From an uncultured Roseburia sp. (lineage in GTDB: Bacteria; Bacillota_A; Clostridia; Lachnospirales; Lachnospiraceae): a stretch of 23,316 nucleotides of DNA. Every line of letters starts with the position of its first letter. Position 1 is the first letter of the stretch. Below the pieces are notes generated by a model that did no database searches, was not told where the DNA came from, and saw nothing but the letters and a program-made list of their open reading frames with translations. The DNA lies in contig CAAEAE010000111.1 of NCBI GenBank assembly GCA_900753715.1, positions 1 to 23,316 on the forward strand. The letters are read 5' to 3'. Position numbers and translations under genes: made by a program. This document shows, piece after piece, positions 6,628 to 15,365 of this stretch.

Positions 6628-6795
6628 ATGGAGAGAATGAAGCAGCTACAGAGGAAGATTGAGAAAGTCAGGTTGGAACTTGACGAAGCACTTCTACAAC
6701 GGGATAAATTTGAAAATTATTATCAAAAAAGTACAGAATTGGATAAACTCATTGAAGAATACCTTGAGAGAACGGAAAAAGTGAATATAGGATAA
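6628..6795 (+). CDS. Spo0E-like aspartyl-phosphate phosphatase (sporulation regulator)
   Basis: A 55-residue, mostly helical protein: an N-terminal helix MERMKQLQRKIEKVRLELDEALL, a short turn, then STELDKLIEEYLERTEK. The SxxLDxLIxxY pattern is the signature of the Spo0E family, small two-helix phosphatases that remove phosphate from phosphorylated Spo0A and delay sporulation in Bacillus. AAAGGAG (6614-6620) sits 7 nt before the ATG. The gene is a single unit with its own likely promoter and an intrinsic terminator, between the mobile element and mraZ. The family assignment rests on one short motif plus length. Target specificity in this organism is inferred. Confidence 0.8.
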   Translation: MERMKQLQRKIEKVRLELDEALLQRDKFENYYQKSTELDKLIEEYLERTEKVNIG

Positions 6796-6812
6796 AGGTG
6801 AAAGCCGAGAGA

Positions 6813-6838
6813 GGGACCCACGAGAGCGGGTCCTTTTT
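6813..6838 (+). terminator. Rho-independent terminator after the Spo0E-like gene
   Basis: GGACCC (6814-6819) and GGGTCC (6828-6833) form a stem with an 8-nt loop followed by TTTTT (6834-6838), 18 nt after the stop codon. It separates this gene from the division operon. Confidence 0.85.
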
Positions 6839-6863
6839 CTATGCCCTTATTCCTATTTTTCTA

Positions 6864-6892
6864 TTGCTTTTTTCTTAAGAATGGGTTAAGAT
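6864..6892 (+). promoter_or_regulatory. Candidate promoter of the mraZ/division operon
   Basis: TTGCTT (6864-6869), 17-bp spacer, TAAGAT (6887-6892). Consensus agreement is modest, but transcription would start at about 6899, directly at the first MraZ repeat, which is the expected geometry for repression. Confidence 0.4.
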
Positions 6893-6900
6893 AGACATAA

Positions 6901-6940
6901 AAGTGGAGGAAAGTGGTGGGAAATGGTTCAAAGTGGTGAA
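6901..6940 (+). promoter_or_regulatory. MraZ operator: four 10-bp direct repeats
   Basis: Four units in strict 10-bp phase, AAGTGGAGGA, AAGTGGTGGG, AAATGGTTCA and AAGTGGTGAA, lie 55 bp upstream of mraZ. MraZ is known to bind tandem GTGG/TGGG-type repeats with one-turn spacing and to control its own operon. The third unit departs from the consensus. The match in sequence, spacing and place is strong. Confidence 0.85.
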
Positions 6941-6994
6941 CAGATCCCAACCTGATGGAATGATGAGTTCCATGAGAAGGCAGGTGTTTGTATT

Positions 6995-7429
6995 ATGTTT
7001 ATGGGAGAATACAATCACACAGTGGATCCAAAAGGCAGGCTGATCGTCCCATCCAAATTCAGAGAACAGTTAGGAAATGAATTTGTAGTTACAAAGGGGC
7101 TGGATGGATGCCTGTTTGTGTATCCTACCGATGAGTGGCAGAATATTGAAGAGAAGTTCCGCAATATTTCCATGACATCCAAGGATGCAAGAAAATTCTC
7201 CCGTTTTTTCTTTGCAGGTGCAGCCGCTGTAGAGCTGGACAAGCAGGGAAGGATCCTTCTTCCACCGGTATTACGTGAGTATGCAGCACTGGAAAAAGAC
7301 GTTGTATTAGTCGGAGTCCTAAGCAGGGTAGAGATTTGGGACAAGTCCAGATGGCTGGAAAATACCTATGATGAAGATGAAATGGACGAGATTGCAGAAC
7401 ATATGGCAGAGTTAGGATTTAGCATTTAG
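6995..7429 (+). CDS. mraZ: MraZ, transcriptional regulator of the division/cell-wall operon
   Basis: A 144-residue protein with two AbrB/SpoVT-like half-domains. Each has the DxxxR core: [14 protein letters not shown] (about 11-24) and [14 protein letters not shown] (about 82-95). It forms ring-shaped oligomers that bind tandem repeats upstream of its own operon, and the four-repeat operator at 6901-6940 is the obvious target. The start at ATG 6995 gives the typical MFMGEYNH; an ATG two codons later is possible. It is the first gene of the cluster and is followed at once by rsmH. Confidence 0.96.
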   Translation: MFMGEYNHTVDPKGRLIVPSKFREQLGNEFVVTKGLDGCLFVYPTDEWQNIEEKFRNISMTSKDARKFSRFFFAGAAAVELDKQGRILLPPVLREYAALEKDVVLVGVLSRVEIWDKSRWLENTYDEDEMDEIAEHMAELGFSI

Positions 7430-7440
7430 AGGTGAGTGGA

Positions 7441-8382
7441 GTGGAGTTTAAACATTATTCCGTTTTGTTGGCAGAAACGATCGAACAATTAAATATCAGA
7501 CCGGACGGAATTTATGTGGATGGAACACTTGGCGGAGCCGGACATGCAAGTGAAGTATTAAAGCATCTGTCAAAACAGGGCAGGCTGATCGGGATCGATC
7601 AGGATGCGGATGCAATCCGGGCAGCGAGTGAGAGACTTGCTCCATATAGGGAACAGGTTACGATCATTCGGAGTAATTACGCAAACATGAAAGAAGAACT
7701 GAACGCCATTGGTGTCACAGGAGTGGATGGCATTGTATTAGATCTTGGAGTTTCCTCTTTCCAGCTGGATACCTTAGAGAGAGGCTTTACTTACCGGGAT
7801 CCGGATGCACCACTTGACATGCGTATGGATGACAGGCAGACACAGACAGCAAGAGACATCGTAAACGGATACAGTGAGATGGAATTGTACCGCATTATCC
7901 GTGATTACGGGGAAGATAAATTCGCAAAAAATATTGCAAAACACATTGTGATGGAGCGTCAGAAAAAAACGATCGAGACGGCAGGAGAACTGACCGAGAT
8001 CATCCGGGCATCTATCCCGATGAAAGTACAGGCAACTGGCGGACATCCGGCAAAACGTACCTTCCAGGCGATCCGGATTGAGTTAAACCATGAGCTTGAT
8101 GTATTACAGGAACATTTGGATGAGATGATCGATCTGTTAAATCCAGGGGGAAGGATCTGCATCATCACATTTCATTCATTAGAAGACCGTATCGTAAAGG
8201 TGAATTTCAAACGGAACGAGAACCCTTGTACCTGCCCGAGTGATTTTCCAATATGCGTATGCGGAAAAGTTTCCAAAGGAAAGGTTATTACAAGAAGACC
8301 GATTTTACCATCTGAAAAGGAATTGGAAGAAAATTCAAGATCCAAAAGCGCGAAATTAAGAGTATTTGAAAAATGTCAGTAG
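7441..8382 (+). CDS. rsmH: 16S rRNA (cytosine-1402 N4) methyltransferase RsmH
   Basis: A 313-residue SAM-dependent methyltransferase that modifies C1402 in the decoding centre of the small ribosomal subunit. The binding motif [11 protein letters not shown] (about 26-36) and the [22 protein letters not shown] and HSLEDRIVK stretches are characteristic. The GTG at 7441 is chosen because AGAGGTGA lies 5 nt upstream and it gives the usual [10 protein letters not shown]. The earlier GTG at 7432 has no ribosome site. A cysteine cluster ([12 protein letters not shown]) near the end is common in the family. Its 3' end overlaps the longest possible form of the next gene. Formerly called mraW. Confidence 0.96.
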   Translation: MEFKHYSVLLAETIEQLNIRPDGIYVDGTLGGAGHASEVLKHLSKQGRLIGIDQDADAIRAASERLAPYREQVTIIRSNYANMKEELNAIGVTGVDGIVLDLGVSSFQLDTLERGFTYRDPDAPLDMRMDDRQTQTARDIVNGYSEMELYRIIRDYGEDKFAKNIAKHIVMERQKKTIETAGELTEIIRASIPMKVQATGGHPAKRTFQAIRIELNHELDVLQEHLDEMIDLLNPGGRICIITFHSLEDRIVKVNFKRNENPCTCPSDFPICVCGKVSKGKVITRRPILPSEKELEENSRSKSAKLRVFEKCQ

Positions 8383-8411
8383 ATACAGGGCTGGCAGAAA
8401 CGAGGAAGATT

Positions 8412-8918
8412 ATGAAAAATGAGACGGTAAGACAGAATCAGCAGAGACAACAGTATTATGTAGATGGAAATACGGTCCGCCGGATGGAAGCAGCGCCGGA
8501 TTACAGAGCAAGACGTGCAGAGCGCATCGAGCGGGAGAGAGAAGAAGAATTAAGAAGAAAGAAACGGATTGCAAGACGTAATCAGGAACGTGCCCTCAGG
8601 ATGAGCCGCAGATATGTGGTGTTCCTTACGATGGCAGTTATTGTATTTGGCGTTTTTGCAGGAAGTTATATCAAAGTGCAGTCTGATATGACAGCAAGAA
8701 TGAAAAAGATCGCAGCGATCGAGAGCCAGATCGCAGATTTAAAGGCAGACAATGATGAGGCATACAAAAGAATCAACAATTCCATTGATCTGGATGAAGT
8801 AAGAAACCGTGCAATGAATGATCTGGGAATGTCTTATGCAAAAGAGTCACAGATTGTCTACTATTCTGTAGGGGACGACGATTATATGAACCAGTTTAGC
8901 GAGATTCCGGGCAGATAA
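8412..8918 (+). CDS. ftsL: FtsL-like cell division protein (FtsL/DivIC family)
   Basis: A 168-residue bitopic membrane protein. A long, very basic cytoplasmic N-terminal part (1-66, with an Arg/Glu-rich helix 32-60) is followed by one membrane segment (about 68-87) and an extracellular coiled coil (about 90-122). It ends with a DLDEVRNRAMNDLGMSYA motif typical of FtsL/DivIC. These proteins join FtsQ/DivIB and the septal synthase at the division site. The ATG at 8412 has GAGG 6 nt upstream; an ATG at 8373 overlaps rsmH and lacks a ribosome site. The position between rsmH and a class B PBP is the conserved place of ftsL. The cytoplasmic tail is longer than in many relatives. Confidence 0.85.
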   Translation: MKNETVRQNQQRQQYYVDGNTVRRMEAAPDYRARRAERIEREREEELRRKKRIARRNQERALRMSRRYVVFLTMAVIVFGVFAGSYIKVQSDMTARMKKIAAIESQIADLKADNDEAYKRINNSIDLDEVRNRAMNDLGMSYAKESQIVYYSVGDDDYMNQFSEIPGR

Positions 8919-8935
8919 AGATACAGGAGTAATTC

Positions 8936-11050
8936 ATGGCAGCAAAGAGAAAAAGAAAACCGTGGTTAAAATTTTTAAAGCGCATGCAGAAAAAGCTGAT
9001 CGTTATGTTCGGCTGCATTGCGCTTTTACTCATTGGACTGATCGGAAGACTGATGTATATCGAGCATACGAGCGGAGACAAATATGAAAAGATCGTATTG
9101 TCCCAGCAGGAATATGACAGTCAGACAATTCCTTATCAGAGGGGAGATATTGTCGATTCCAAGGGAACTGTGCTGGCAACCAGTATCGCTGTTTATAATG
9201 TTGTACTGGATTGCTATGTTATGACCAGCAAGGAGGATTACATTGCTCCGACGATCGCGGCTCTGACGCAGTGTTTCCCGGATATCACAAGTGAAGAACT
9301 ATACGGATATGCAACGGAAAAGAAGGACAGCCGTTATATTGTATTAAAGAAAAAGGTATCTTATGACGAGATACAGCCGTTTGTCGAGATGCAGGAAGCA
9401 ACCGATGAAAAGGGAAAACAGTTAAATCCTGATATCAAAGGTGTCTGGTTTGAAAAAGAGTATGAGAGACAGTATCCGTATGGAGCACTGGCAAGTTCAG
9501 TGGTTGGATTTACAACTTCCGGAAACCTTGGCATCAATGGGATTGAACAGCATTATAATGATGTTTTAAATGGCGTGGATGGGAGAGAATATGGTTATTT
9601 GAATACGGATAACAATTTTGAGAAAACTATCAAAGCAGCCAGAAACGGAAACACTGTTGTGGCGACGATTGATGCCAATATCCAGTCTGTAGTGGAAAAA
9701 AAGATTGCTGAATTTAACGAGGCATATACAGGAAATTACAGAGAGGAAGATGCCGGGGCAAGCCATGTCGGTGTTCTGATCATGGATCCGAACAATGGGG
9801 ATGTACTTGCGATGGCAAACTATCCGAATTACGATGCATCCAATCCAAGAGATCTGTCCGCCTACTATACCGAGGAAGAGCTTGCTTCCATGGATGAGGA
9901 TGCACAGTTGAATGCCCTAAATCAGATCTGGCAGAATTTTTGCACGACTTATACCTATGAGCCGGGATCGACGGCAAAACCATTTACGGTGGCAGCCGGG
10001 CTGGAGACAGGAACAATTTCAACCGGGGATACCTATTACTGTGATGGTTACGAAGAACTGGGCGGACATACGATACACTGTGTTAACCGTTCGGGACATG
10101 GAATGGAAACATTGGAGCAGACGTTGATGAATTCCTGCAACGATGCCTTAATGCAGATGTCTTATAAGATTGGAAAAGATAATTTTACCAAGTATCAGCA
10201 GATCTTTGGGTTTGGACAGCGGACCAATATTGATCTGCCGGGAGAGGCGAGAACCAATACCCTGATCTTTAATGCAGATAATATGGGACCGGTAGACTTA
10301 GCCACAAACGCATTTGGTCAGAATTTTAACACAACCATGATCCAGCTGGCAACAGCATACTGCTCACTGGTAAACGGAGGCAATCTGTATCAGCCGAGAG
10401 TGGTAAAACGGATCACAGATGAAAATGGAAACACGATCGAGGAAAAATCGCCGACCCTTTTAAGAGAGACAATCTCCAAATCAACCGGAGATGCGCTCAA
10501 ACAGTACATGTATTCCACCGTAACCTCAGGAACCGGTGCGACCGCAAAAGTCGATGGATATTCCATGGGAGGAAAGACCGGAACTGCGCAGAAAGCAGGA
10601 CGTGACGGCGTCAATTATCTGGTATCTTTCATTGGATTTGCTCCGGTGGAGGATCCACAGCTTGTGATCTACTGCGTTGTGGATGAGCCAAATGCCGAGG
10701 AACAGTTCCACAGTACTTTTGCACAGAACATTGTGCGTGAGATATTAGAGGAAGTACTTCCTTATATGAATATTTACCGGGATGAAGAGGTAACAGGGAT
10801 CCATGCCGGATGGGATATCAAAGGTGAGGAAGCTGAGCAGACGGCAGCAACAGATATTGCCAATACACCGTTGGAAGAGAGCCTTGATGTGCCGGATACA
10901 ACAGAGGATCTGCCGGAAAACAATGACGATGGCATTGCAACCGGTAATACAGATCCGGGACCGGATGAAGCCGGAACAGCAGAAGAGACAGGAGCATCCG
11001 GGGAAACTGGGGCCACACCGGATGAACCGGCGGGTGAGCCTGTAGAATAA
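8936..11050 (+). CDS. Class B penicillin-binding protein (FtsI/PBP2B-like septal transpeptidase)
   Basis: A 704-residue bitopic transpeptidase that cross-links peptidoglycan, probably at the septum with FtsW. One N-terminal membrane anchor (about 21-42) is followed by the dimerisation/pedestal domain and then the penicillin-binding domain. That domain has SxxK as S345TAK348, SxN as S400CN402 and KTGT at 547-550. No PASTA domain is seen. Instead the last 80 or so residues are an acidic, Thr/Glu/Pro/Gly-rich tail outside the cell. CAGGAG lies 6 nt before the ATG. It is the first of two tandem class B PBP genes, which share patterns such as YTYEPGST and clearly derive from a duplication. Confidence 0.93.
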   Translation: MAAKRKRKPWLKFLKRMQKKLIVMFGCIALLLIGLIGRLMYIEHTSGDKYEKIVLSQQEYDSQTIPYQRGDIVDSKGTVLATSIAVYNVVLDCYVMTSKEDYIAPTIAALTQCFPDITSEELYGYATEKKDSRYIVLKKKVSYDEIQPFVEMQEATDEKGKQLNPDIKGVWFEKEYERQYPYGALASSVVGFTTSGNLGINGIEQHYNDVLNGVDGREYGYLNTDNNFEKTIKAARNGNTVVATIDANIQSVVEKKIAEFNEAYTGNYREEDAGASHVGVLIMDPNNGDVLAMANYPNYDASNPRDLSAYYTEEELASMDEDAQLNALNQIWQNFCTTYTYEPGSTAKPFTVAAGLETGTISTGDTYYCDGYEELGGHTIHCVNRSGHGMETLEQTLMNSCNDALMQMSYKIGKDNFTKYQQIFGFGQRTNIDLPGEARTNTLIFNADNMGPVDLATNAFGQNFNTTMIQLATAYCSLVNGGNLYQPRVVKRITDENGNTIEEKSPTLLRETISKSTGDALKQYMYSTVTSGTGATAKVDGYSMGGKTGTAQKAGRDGVNYLVSFIGFAPVEDPQLVIYCVVDEPNAEEQFHSTFAQNIVREILEEVLPYMNIYRDEEVTGIHAGWDIKGEEAEQTAATDIANTPLEESLDVPDTTEDLPENNDDGIATGNTDPGPDEAGTAEETGASGETGATPDEPAGEPVE

Positions 11051-11068
11051 GAAAATAACAGATAGCAT

Positions 11069-11119
11069 AACCTCACAAAAGTCAGAATAAAATAGTTTGA
11101 GAACTTTTGTGGGGTTTTT
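11069..11119 (+). terminator. Intrinsic terminator/attenuator overlapping the start region of the second PBP gene
   Basis: AACCTCACAAAAGT (11069-11082) pairs with ACTTTTGTGGGGTT (11103-11116) over 14 bp with one G-U pair and a 20-nt loop. The 3' arm runs straight into T11115-T11119. The T run ends two bases before the ATG at 11122, and the only Shine-Dalgarno-like bases (GTGGGG) are within the 3' arm. Folding would end transcription or hide the ribosome site, so the second PBP gene would depend on read-through or unfolding. Confidence 0.7.
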
Positions 11120-11121
11120 CT

Positions 11122-12858
11122 ATGCAGGAAGAGATCCCGTTTTACAGAACGAAGACTTATCATCGAAAAAAGATCATGGTAATGTTTCTTGCTATCTTTT
11201 TTGCCGTGATGTATCTGATCGGGAGACTGGTGTATCTGATGGTCTTTTGTTCGGAATATTATGGACAGAAAGCGGAAAATCTGCATGAAAGAGAACGTGA
11301 CATCAAGGCAGCAAGAGGAAAGATCATAGATGCGACTGGAACAGTGCTTGCAACCAATAAATCTGTTTGTACGATTTCTGTGATACACAGTCAGATCAAA
11401 GAACCGGAGAAAGTCATTGCAGCTTTGATGAAGGAGCTGGATTTACCGGAGGAGACGGTACGCAAACGAGTGGAAAAGATCAGCTCTATTGAACGTGTAA
11501 AGACGAATGTTGACAAGGAAACCGGAGACCGGCTGCGTGCCTATGGGCTTTCCGGCATAAAGGTGGATGAGGATTATAAACGGTATTATCCTTACGATAC
11601 GCTTGCCTCAAAGGTACTTGGGTTTACCGGAGGAGATAATCAGGGGATTTTGGGTCTGGAAGTAAAATATGATGATTACCTGAAGGGAAGCAGTGGAAAG
11701 ATCTTAACGTTGACCGATGCGAGGGGGATTGAGATCGAAAATGCAGGCGAGAGCCGCCTGGAGCCAGTAAATGGCTATAACCTTCATATCTCCATGGATT
11801 ATAATATCCAGAAATACTGCGAGCAGACGGCGGAGAAAGCATATGTCAAAAAGGAAGCAGACTATGTTTCTGTCATTGTGATGCGGCCGGAAAACGGAGA
11901 ACTGCTTGCCATGGTAAATTATCCGGAATTTAATCTGAATGAACCATTTGCATTATCAGACAATGGAATGGAAGGAATCACAGAGAACGAAAAACAGACC
12001 CTGCTCAATCAGATGTGGCGGAATCAGTGCATCAGCGACACCTATGAACCGGGATCGACTTTTAAGATCATCACGGCGACGGCGGCACTGGAAAAGGGGG
12101 TTGTGTCACTGACAGATCAGTTTTACTGTCCGGGCTATAAACTGGTGGAGGACCGCAGAATACGATGTGCAAGGACGACAGGACATGGAGCGGAGACATT
12201 TGAGACTGGGATCATGAACTCCTGTAACCCTGTCTTTATCGAACTGGGGGAGCGTATTGGCGTGGATGACTTTTACAAATATTTCAAGCAGTTTGGACTG
12301 ATGTCAAAGACCAATGTGGATCTGCCCGGAGAGGCGGCAACGATCATGCACAAAAAAGAAAACATCGGACCTGTGGAGCTTGCGACCATATCGTTTGGAC
12401 AGTCGTTTCAGATCACACCGATGCAGCTCGTGACGACCGTTTCTTCTATTATAAATGGGGGCAGAAGAGTGACGCCGCACTTTGGTGTGGAAATACGGGA
12501 TGATGATGGAAATTTAATAGAGACATTGCAATATGATATGACAGAAGGGATCTGTCAGGAAAAAACATCAGAAACGATGCGTTATCTTCTGGAAAAGGTC
12601 GTGTCAGACGGGGGAGGGCAGAAAGCGAAAATAGAAGGGTATCGGATCGGTGGAAAAACTGCAACATCACAGACTCTTCCAAGAAGCGACCACAAGTATA
12701 TCTCCTCGTTTCTTGGTTTTGCACCGGCAGATGATCCCAGGGTGTTAGTGCTTTTCATTATCAATAATCCCAAGGGAATCTATTATGGTGGGCAGATTGC
12801 GGCACCGATGGTGAAAGAAATTATGGAAAACATTTTACCCTACCTTGATAAATCCTGA
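11122..12858 (+). CDS. Second class B penicillin-binding protein with altered KTG motif
   Basis: A 578-residue class B PBP without the acidic tail of its upstream neighbour. It has a membrane anchor (about 18-42), pedestal, and a transpeptidase domain with SxxK as S312TFK315 and SxN as S367CN369. The third motif reads K512TAT515 in place of KTG(T/S). It is a paralogue of the gene before it. By position it matches spoVD of Bacillus, but it has no PASTA domain, so a sporulation role is only a guess. ATG 11122 is preferred; a TTG at 11107 lies inside the terminator hairpin. The stop lies between the -35 and -10 of the next promoter. Confidence 0.88.
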   Translation: MQEEIPFYRTKTYHRKKIMVMFLAIFFAVMYLIGRLVYLMVFCSEYYGQKAENLHERERDIKAARGKIIDATGTVLATNKSVCTISVIHSQIKEPEKVIAALMKELDLPEETVRKRVEKISSIERVKTNVDKETGDRLRAYGLSGIKVDEDYKRYYPYDTLASKVLGFTGGDNQGILGLEVKYDDYLKGSSGKILTLTDARGIEIENAGESRLEPVNGYNLHISMDYNIQKYCEQTAEKAYVKKEADYVSVIVMRPENGELLAMVNYPEFNLNEPFALSDNGMEGITENEKQTLLNQMWRNQCISDTYEPGSTFKIITATAALEKGVVSLTDQFYCPGYKLVEDRRIRCARTTGHGAETFETGIMNSCNPVFIELGERIGVDDFYKYFKQFGLMSKTNVDLPGEAATIMHKKENIGPVELATISFGQSFQITPMQLVTTVSSIINGGRRVTPHFGVEIRDDDGNLIETLQYDMTEGICQEKTSETMRYLLEKVVSDGGGQKAKIEGYRIGGKTATSQTLPRSDHKYISSFLGFAPADDPRVLVLFIINNPKGIYYGGQIAAPMVKEIMENILPYLDKS

Positions 12859-12873
12859 AAAATAACGTATACT
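12845..12873 (+). promoter_or_regulatory. Sigma-A type promoter for mraY
   Basis: TTGATA (12845-12850), 17-bp spacer, TATACT (12868-12873). Each hexamer matches five of six consensus bases. It overlaps the 3' end of the second PBP gene and would start transcription about 30 bp before mraY, letting mraY-murD be expressed without the PBP genes. Confidence 0.7.
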
Positions 12874-12908
12874 AGAGAAATTAGAAAAAGTACATGAGGT
12901 GTTTAATT

Positions 12909-13862
12909 ATGACATATGAAATTGTAATACCGGTAATTATTGCATTTGCGATCAGTGCACTGCTTGGACCGATCGTGATACCGTTTCTTCGGAGACTCAA
13001 AGTGGGGCAGACAGAACGCAAAGAATTAGAATCCCATCTGAAAAAGAATGGTACGCCAACCATGGGTGGAATTATGATCCTTGCCTCCATCGTGATCACT
13101 TCATTATTTTATGTAAAAGATTATCCAAAGATCGTACCAATCTTATTTATGACTGTAGGCTTTGGTGTGATTGGATTTTTAGATGATTATCTTAAAGTGG
13201 TATTACGCCGCTCTGATGGGCTTTTGGCATGGCAGAAAATGATCTTGCAGATCATTGTAACCGGTGTATTTGCCGTTTATATGGTAAAATATTCTGGAAT
13301 CTCACTTACCATGCTGATTCCGTTTTCCGGAGGAAAATATCTGGATCTGGGATGGCTTGCAGTTCCGGTATTGTTTTTTGCAGTTGTTGGAACAGTCAAT
13401 GGCACAAACTTCACAGATGGACTGGACGGTCTTGCGTCAAGTGTAACGGTAATGGTTGCAACGTTTTTTTCGGTTGTGGCAATAGGCACGAATGCGGGGA
13501 TCGCACCGGTTACCTGTGCTGTTGTAGGAGCACTGCTTGGCTTTTTACTGTTTAACGTATATCCTGCCAGTGTGTTTATGGGAGATACCGGTTCCCTTGC
13601 GCTTGGAGGCTTTGTGGTTTCGACAGCGTATATGATGCAGATGCCGCTTTTTATATTGATCGTAGGACTGATCTATCTGGTAGAGGTACTTTCAGTCATC
13701 ATTCAGGTAACTTATTTTAAGGCAACTGGTGGAAAACGAATTTTCAGAATGGCACCGATCCATCATCATTTTGAACTTGGTGGATGGTCTGAAACAAGAG
13801 TCGTGGCAGTGTTCTCGATCACAACAGCACTTTTATGTATGATCGCACTGCTTGCAATGTAA
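12909..13862 (+). CDS. mraY: Phospho-N-acetylmuramoyl-pentapeptide transferase MraY
   Basis: A 317-residue multi-span membrane enzyme (about ten segments) that transfers phospho-MurNAc-pentapeptide from UDP to undecaprenyl phosphate to make lipid I. Diagnostic motifs are KKNGTPTMGG (45-54), the catalytic FLDDYLKV with D92-D93, NFTDGLDG (167-174) and, near the end, APIHHHFELGGWSE. GAGGTG (12896-12901) lies 7 nt before the ATG at 12909; the earlier in-frame ATG at 12894 overlaps this ribosome site and is disfavoured. It is followed 25 bp later by murD. Confidence 0.97.
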   Translation: MTYEIVIPVIIAFAISALLGPIVIPFLRRLKVGQTERKELESHLKKNGTPTMGGIMILASIVITSLFYVKDYPKIVPILFMTVGFGVIGFLDDYLKVVLRRSDGLLAWQKMILQIIVTGVFAVYMVKYSGISLTMLIPFSGGKYLDLGWLAVPVLFFAVVGTVNGTNFTDGLDGLASSVTVMVATFFSVVAIGTNAGIAPVTCAVVGALLGFLLFNVYPASVFMGDTGSLALGGFVVSTAYMMQMPLFILIVGLIYLVEVLSVIIQVTYFKATGGKRIFRMAPIHHHFELGGWSETRVVAVFSITTALLCMIALLAM

Positions 13863-13887
13863 GAAATGGAAAGGGAATGAGGGTAAG

Positions 13888-15252
13888 ATGACAACAATGG
13901 ACTGGACAAAAAAAACAGTATTGGTGGTTGGAACCGGAATCAGTGGGGTTGCAGCAACAGAGCTGTTACTTAAAAATGGAAGCAGGGTAATCTTATTTGA
14001 TGGCAATCAGGAACTGGATGCTGCAGCACTAAAAGAGAAAAATCCGCAGCTCACAGAGGTTGAAATTATTTTAGGAACATTAAAAGAGGAAGATCTCAAA
14101 CGGATTGACCTTGCTGTATTGAGCCCTGGCGTGCCGACCGATCTGCCGATGGTAGAGCAGATCAGAGAAAAAGAAATCCCAATCTGGGGAGAGATCGAGC
14201 TTGCCTATCAGTTTACAAAGGGTGCGGTTGTTGCTATTACAGGAACCAATGGAAAAACGACGACTACAGCATTGACCGGAGAAATCATGGCAAATTATTT
14301 TCCGGATGTAAAGGTAGTCGGAAATATCGGAATCCCATATACTTCCGTTGCAGCAGATACGACAGATGAGACTGTGACAGTTGCAGAGATCAGCAGCTTC
14401 CAGTTAGAGACGATCCATGAATTCCATCCGAAAGTGACCGCTATCTTAAATATCACGCCGGATCATCTGAATCGTCATCATACGATGGAATGTTATATTA
14501 AGACCAAAGAGAGCATTACCAGAAATCAGACCAGGGACGAAGTATGCGTGCTGAATTATGAGGATGAAGAGTTAAGAAAGTTTGGAGAGACTTTACATTG
14601 CACACCTTTATACTTCAGTAGTGTAAGAAAACTGGAAAACGGACTGTTCTATGAGGATGGTGCAATCTATTACGCCAGAGATGGCCAGAACGAAAAAGTG
14701 ATCGATGTGGATGAGTTAAATATCCTCGGATTGCATAATTACGAAAATGCGATGGCTGCAACCGGTATGGCACTTACCATGGGCGTATCGCTTGATAAGA
14801 TCCGTGAATCCCTAAAGAAATTCCAGGCAGTAGAGCACAGGATCGAATATGTAACAGAGTGGAATGGAATCCGTTTCTATAACGATTCCAAGGGAACAAA
14901 CCCGGATGCTGCAATAAAGGGAATACAGGCAATGAACCGCCCGACATATCTGATTGGCGGCGGTTATGATAAACAGTCCACCTATGATGAGTGGATCGAG
15001 AGTTTTGATGGAAAAGTAAAGAAACTGGTACTGATCGGACAGACCAGAGAGAAGATCGCAGAATGTGCGAAGAAACATGGATTTACACAAATTGAACTGT
15101 GTGACAGCTTAGAGGAGGCAATCGATGTCTGCTGTAAGGATGCAAAGAGCGGAGATGCAGTGTTATTATCTCCTGCTTGTGCAAGCTGGGGCATGTTCAA
15201 AAATTATGAGGAGCGGGGACGTATCTTTAAGGAATACGTCAGAAGCCTGTAA
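13888..15252 (+). CDS. murD: UDP-N-acetylmuramoylalanine--D-glutamate ligase MurD
   Basis: A 454-residue ATP-dependent Mur ligase adding D-glutamate to UDP-MurNAc-L-Ala in the cytoplasm. The N-terminal Rossmann part (VLVVGTGISGVAA, 11-23) binds the substrate. The central domain has the P-loop TGTNGKTTTT (118-127) and ITPDHLNRH. The C-terminal domain has YNDSKGTNPDA and LLSPACASWGMF. GAGGG lies 4 nt before the ATG at 13888; an ATG three codons later is also possible. The usual length is about 450 residues. MurE and MurF, the neighbours in many dcw clusters, are not present here. Confidence 0.96.
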   Translation: MTTMDWTKKTVLVVGTGISGVAATELLLKNGSRVILFDGNQELDAAALKEKNPQLTEVEIILGTLKEEDLKRIDLAVLSPGVPTDLPMVEQIREKEIPIWGEIELAYQFTKGAVVAITGTNGKTTTTALTGEIMANYFPDVKVVGNIGIPYTSVAADTTDETVTVAEISSFQLETIHEFHPKVTAILNITPDHLNRHHTMECYIKTKESITRNQTRDEVCVLNYEDEELRKFGETLHCTPLYFSSVRKLENGLFYEDGAIYYARDGQNEKVIDVDELNILGLHNYENAMAATGMALTMGVSLDKIRESLKKFQAVEHRIEYVTEWNGIRFYNDSKGTNPDAAIKGIQAMNRPTYLIGGGYDKQSTYDEWIESFDGKVKKLVLIGQTREKIAECAKKHGFTQIELCDSLEEAIDVCCKDAKSGDAVLLSPACASWGMFKNYEERGRIFKEYVRSL

Positions 15253-15365
15253 TTTAGCGGACGGCGAGAACGCGCAAAATGTGTTTCTCATCGTTTGTGA
15301 CAATAGATCTGTTCACGGAGTGTGCAGTCTATGATACATATAAGTTCTGGAAATGAGGTTAGAGC

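Noticed and set aside
6901..6940. Short regular repeats considered as a CRISPR or tandem-repeat locus
   Set aside because: Units are 10 bp without spacers and match an MraZ operator.
10774..11388. Minus-strand open frames (204 and 107 codons) across the PBP gene junction
   Set aside because: They cross two real genes and a terminator and consist of low-complexity mirror sequence of the acidic PBP tail.
15253..15365. Possible promoter or terminator in the murD-ftsW gap
   Set aside because: A GAGAA/TTCTC hairpin near 15266-15289 has an imperfect stem and no T run; hexamer pairs with 16-18 bp spacing do not reach a useful match.
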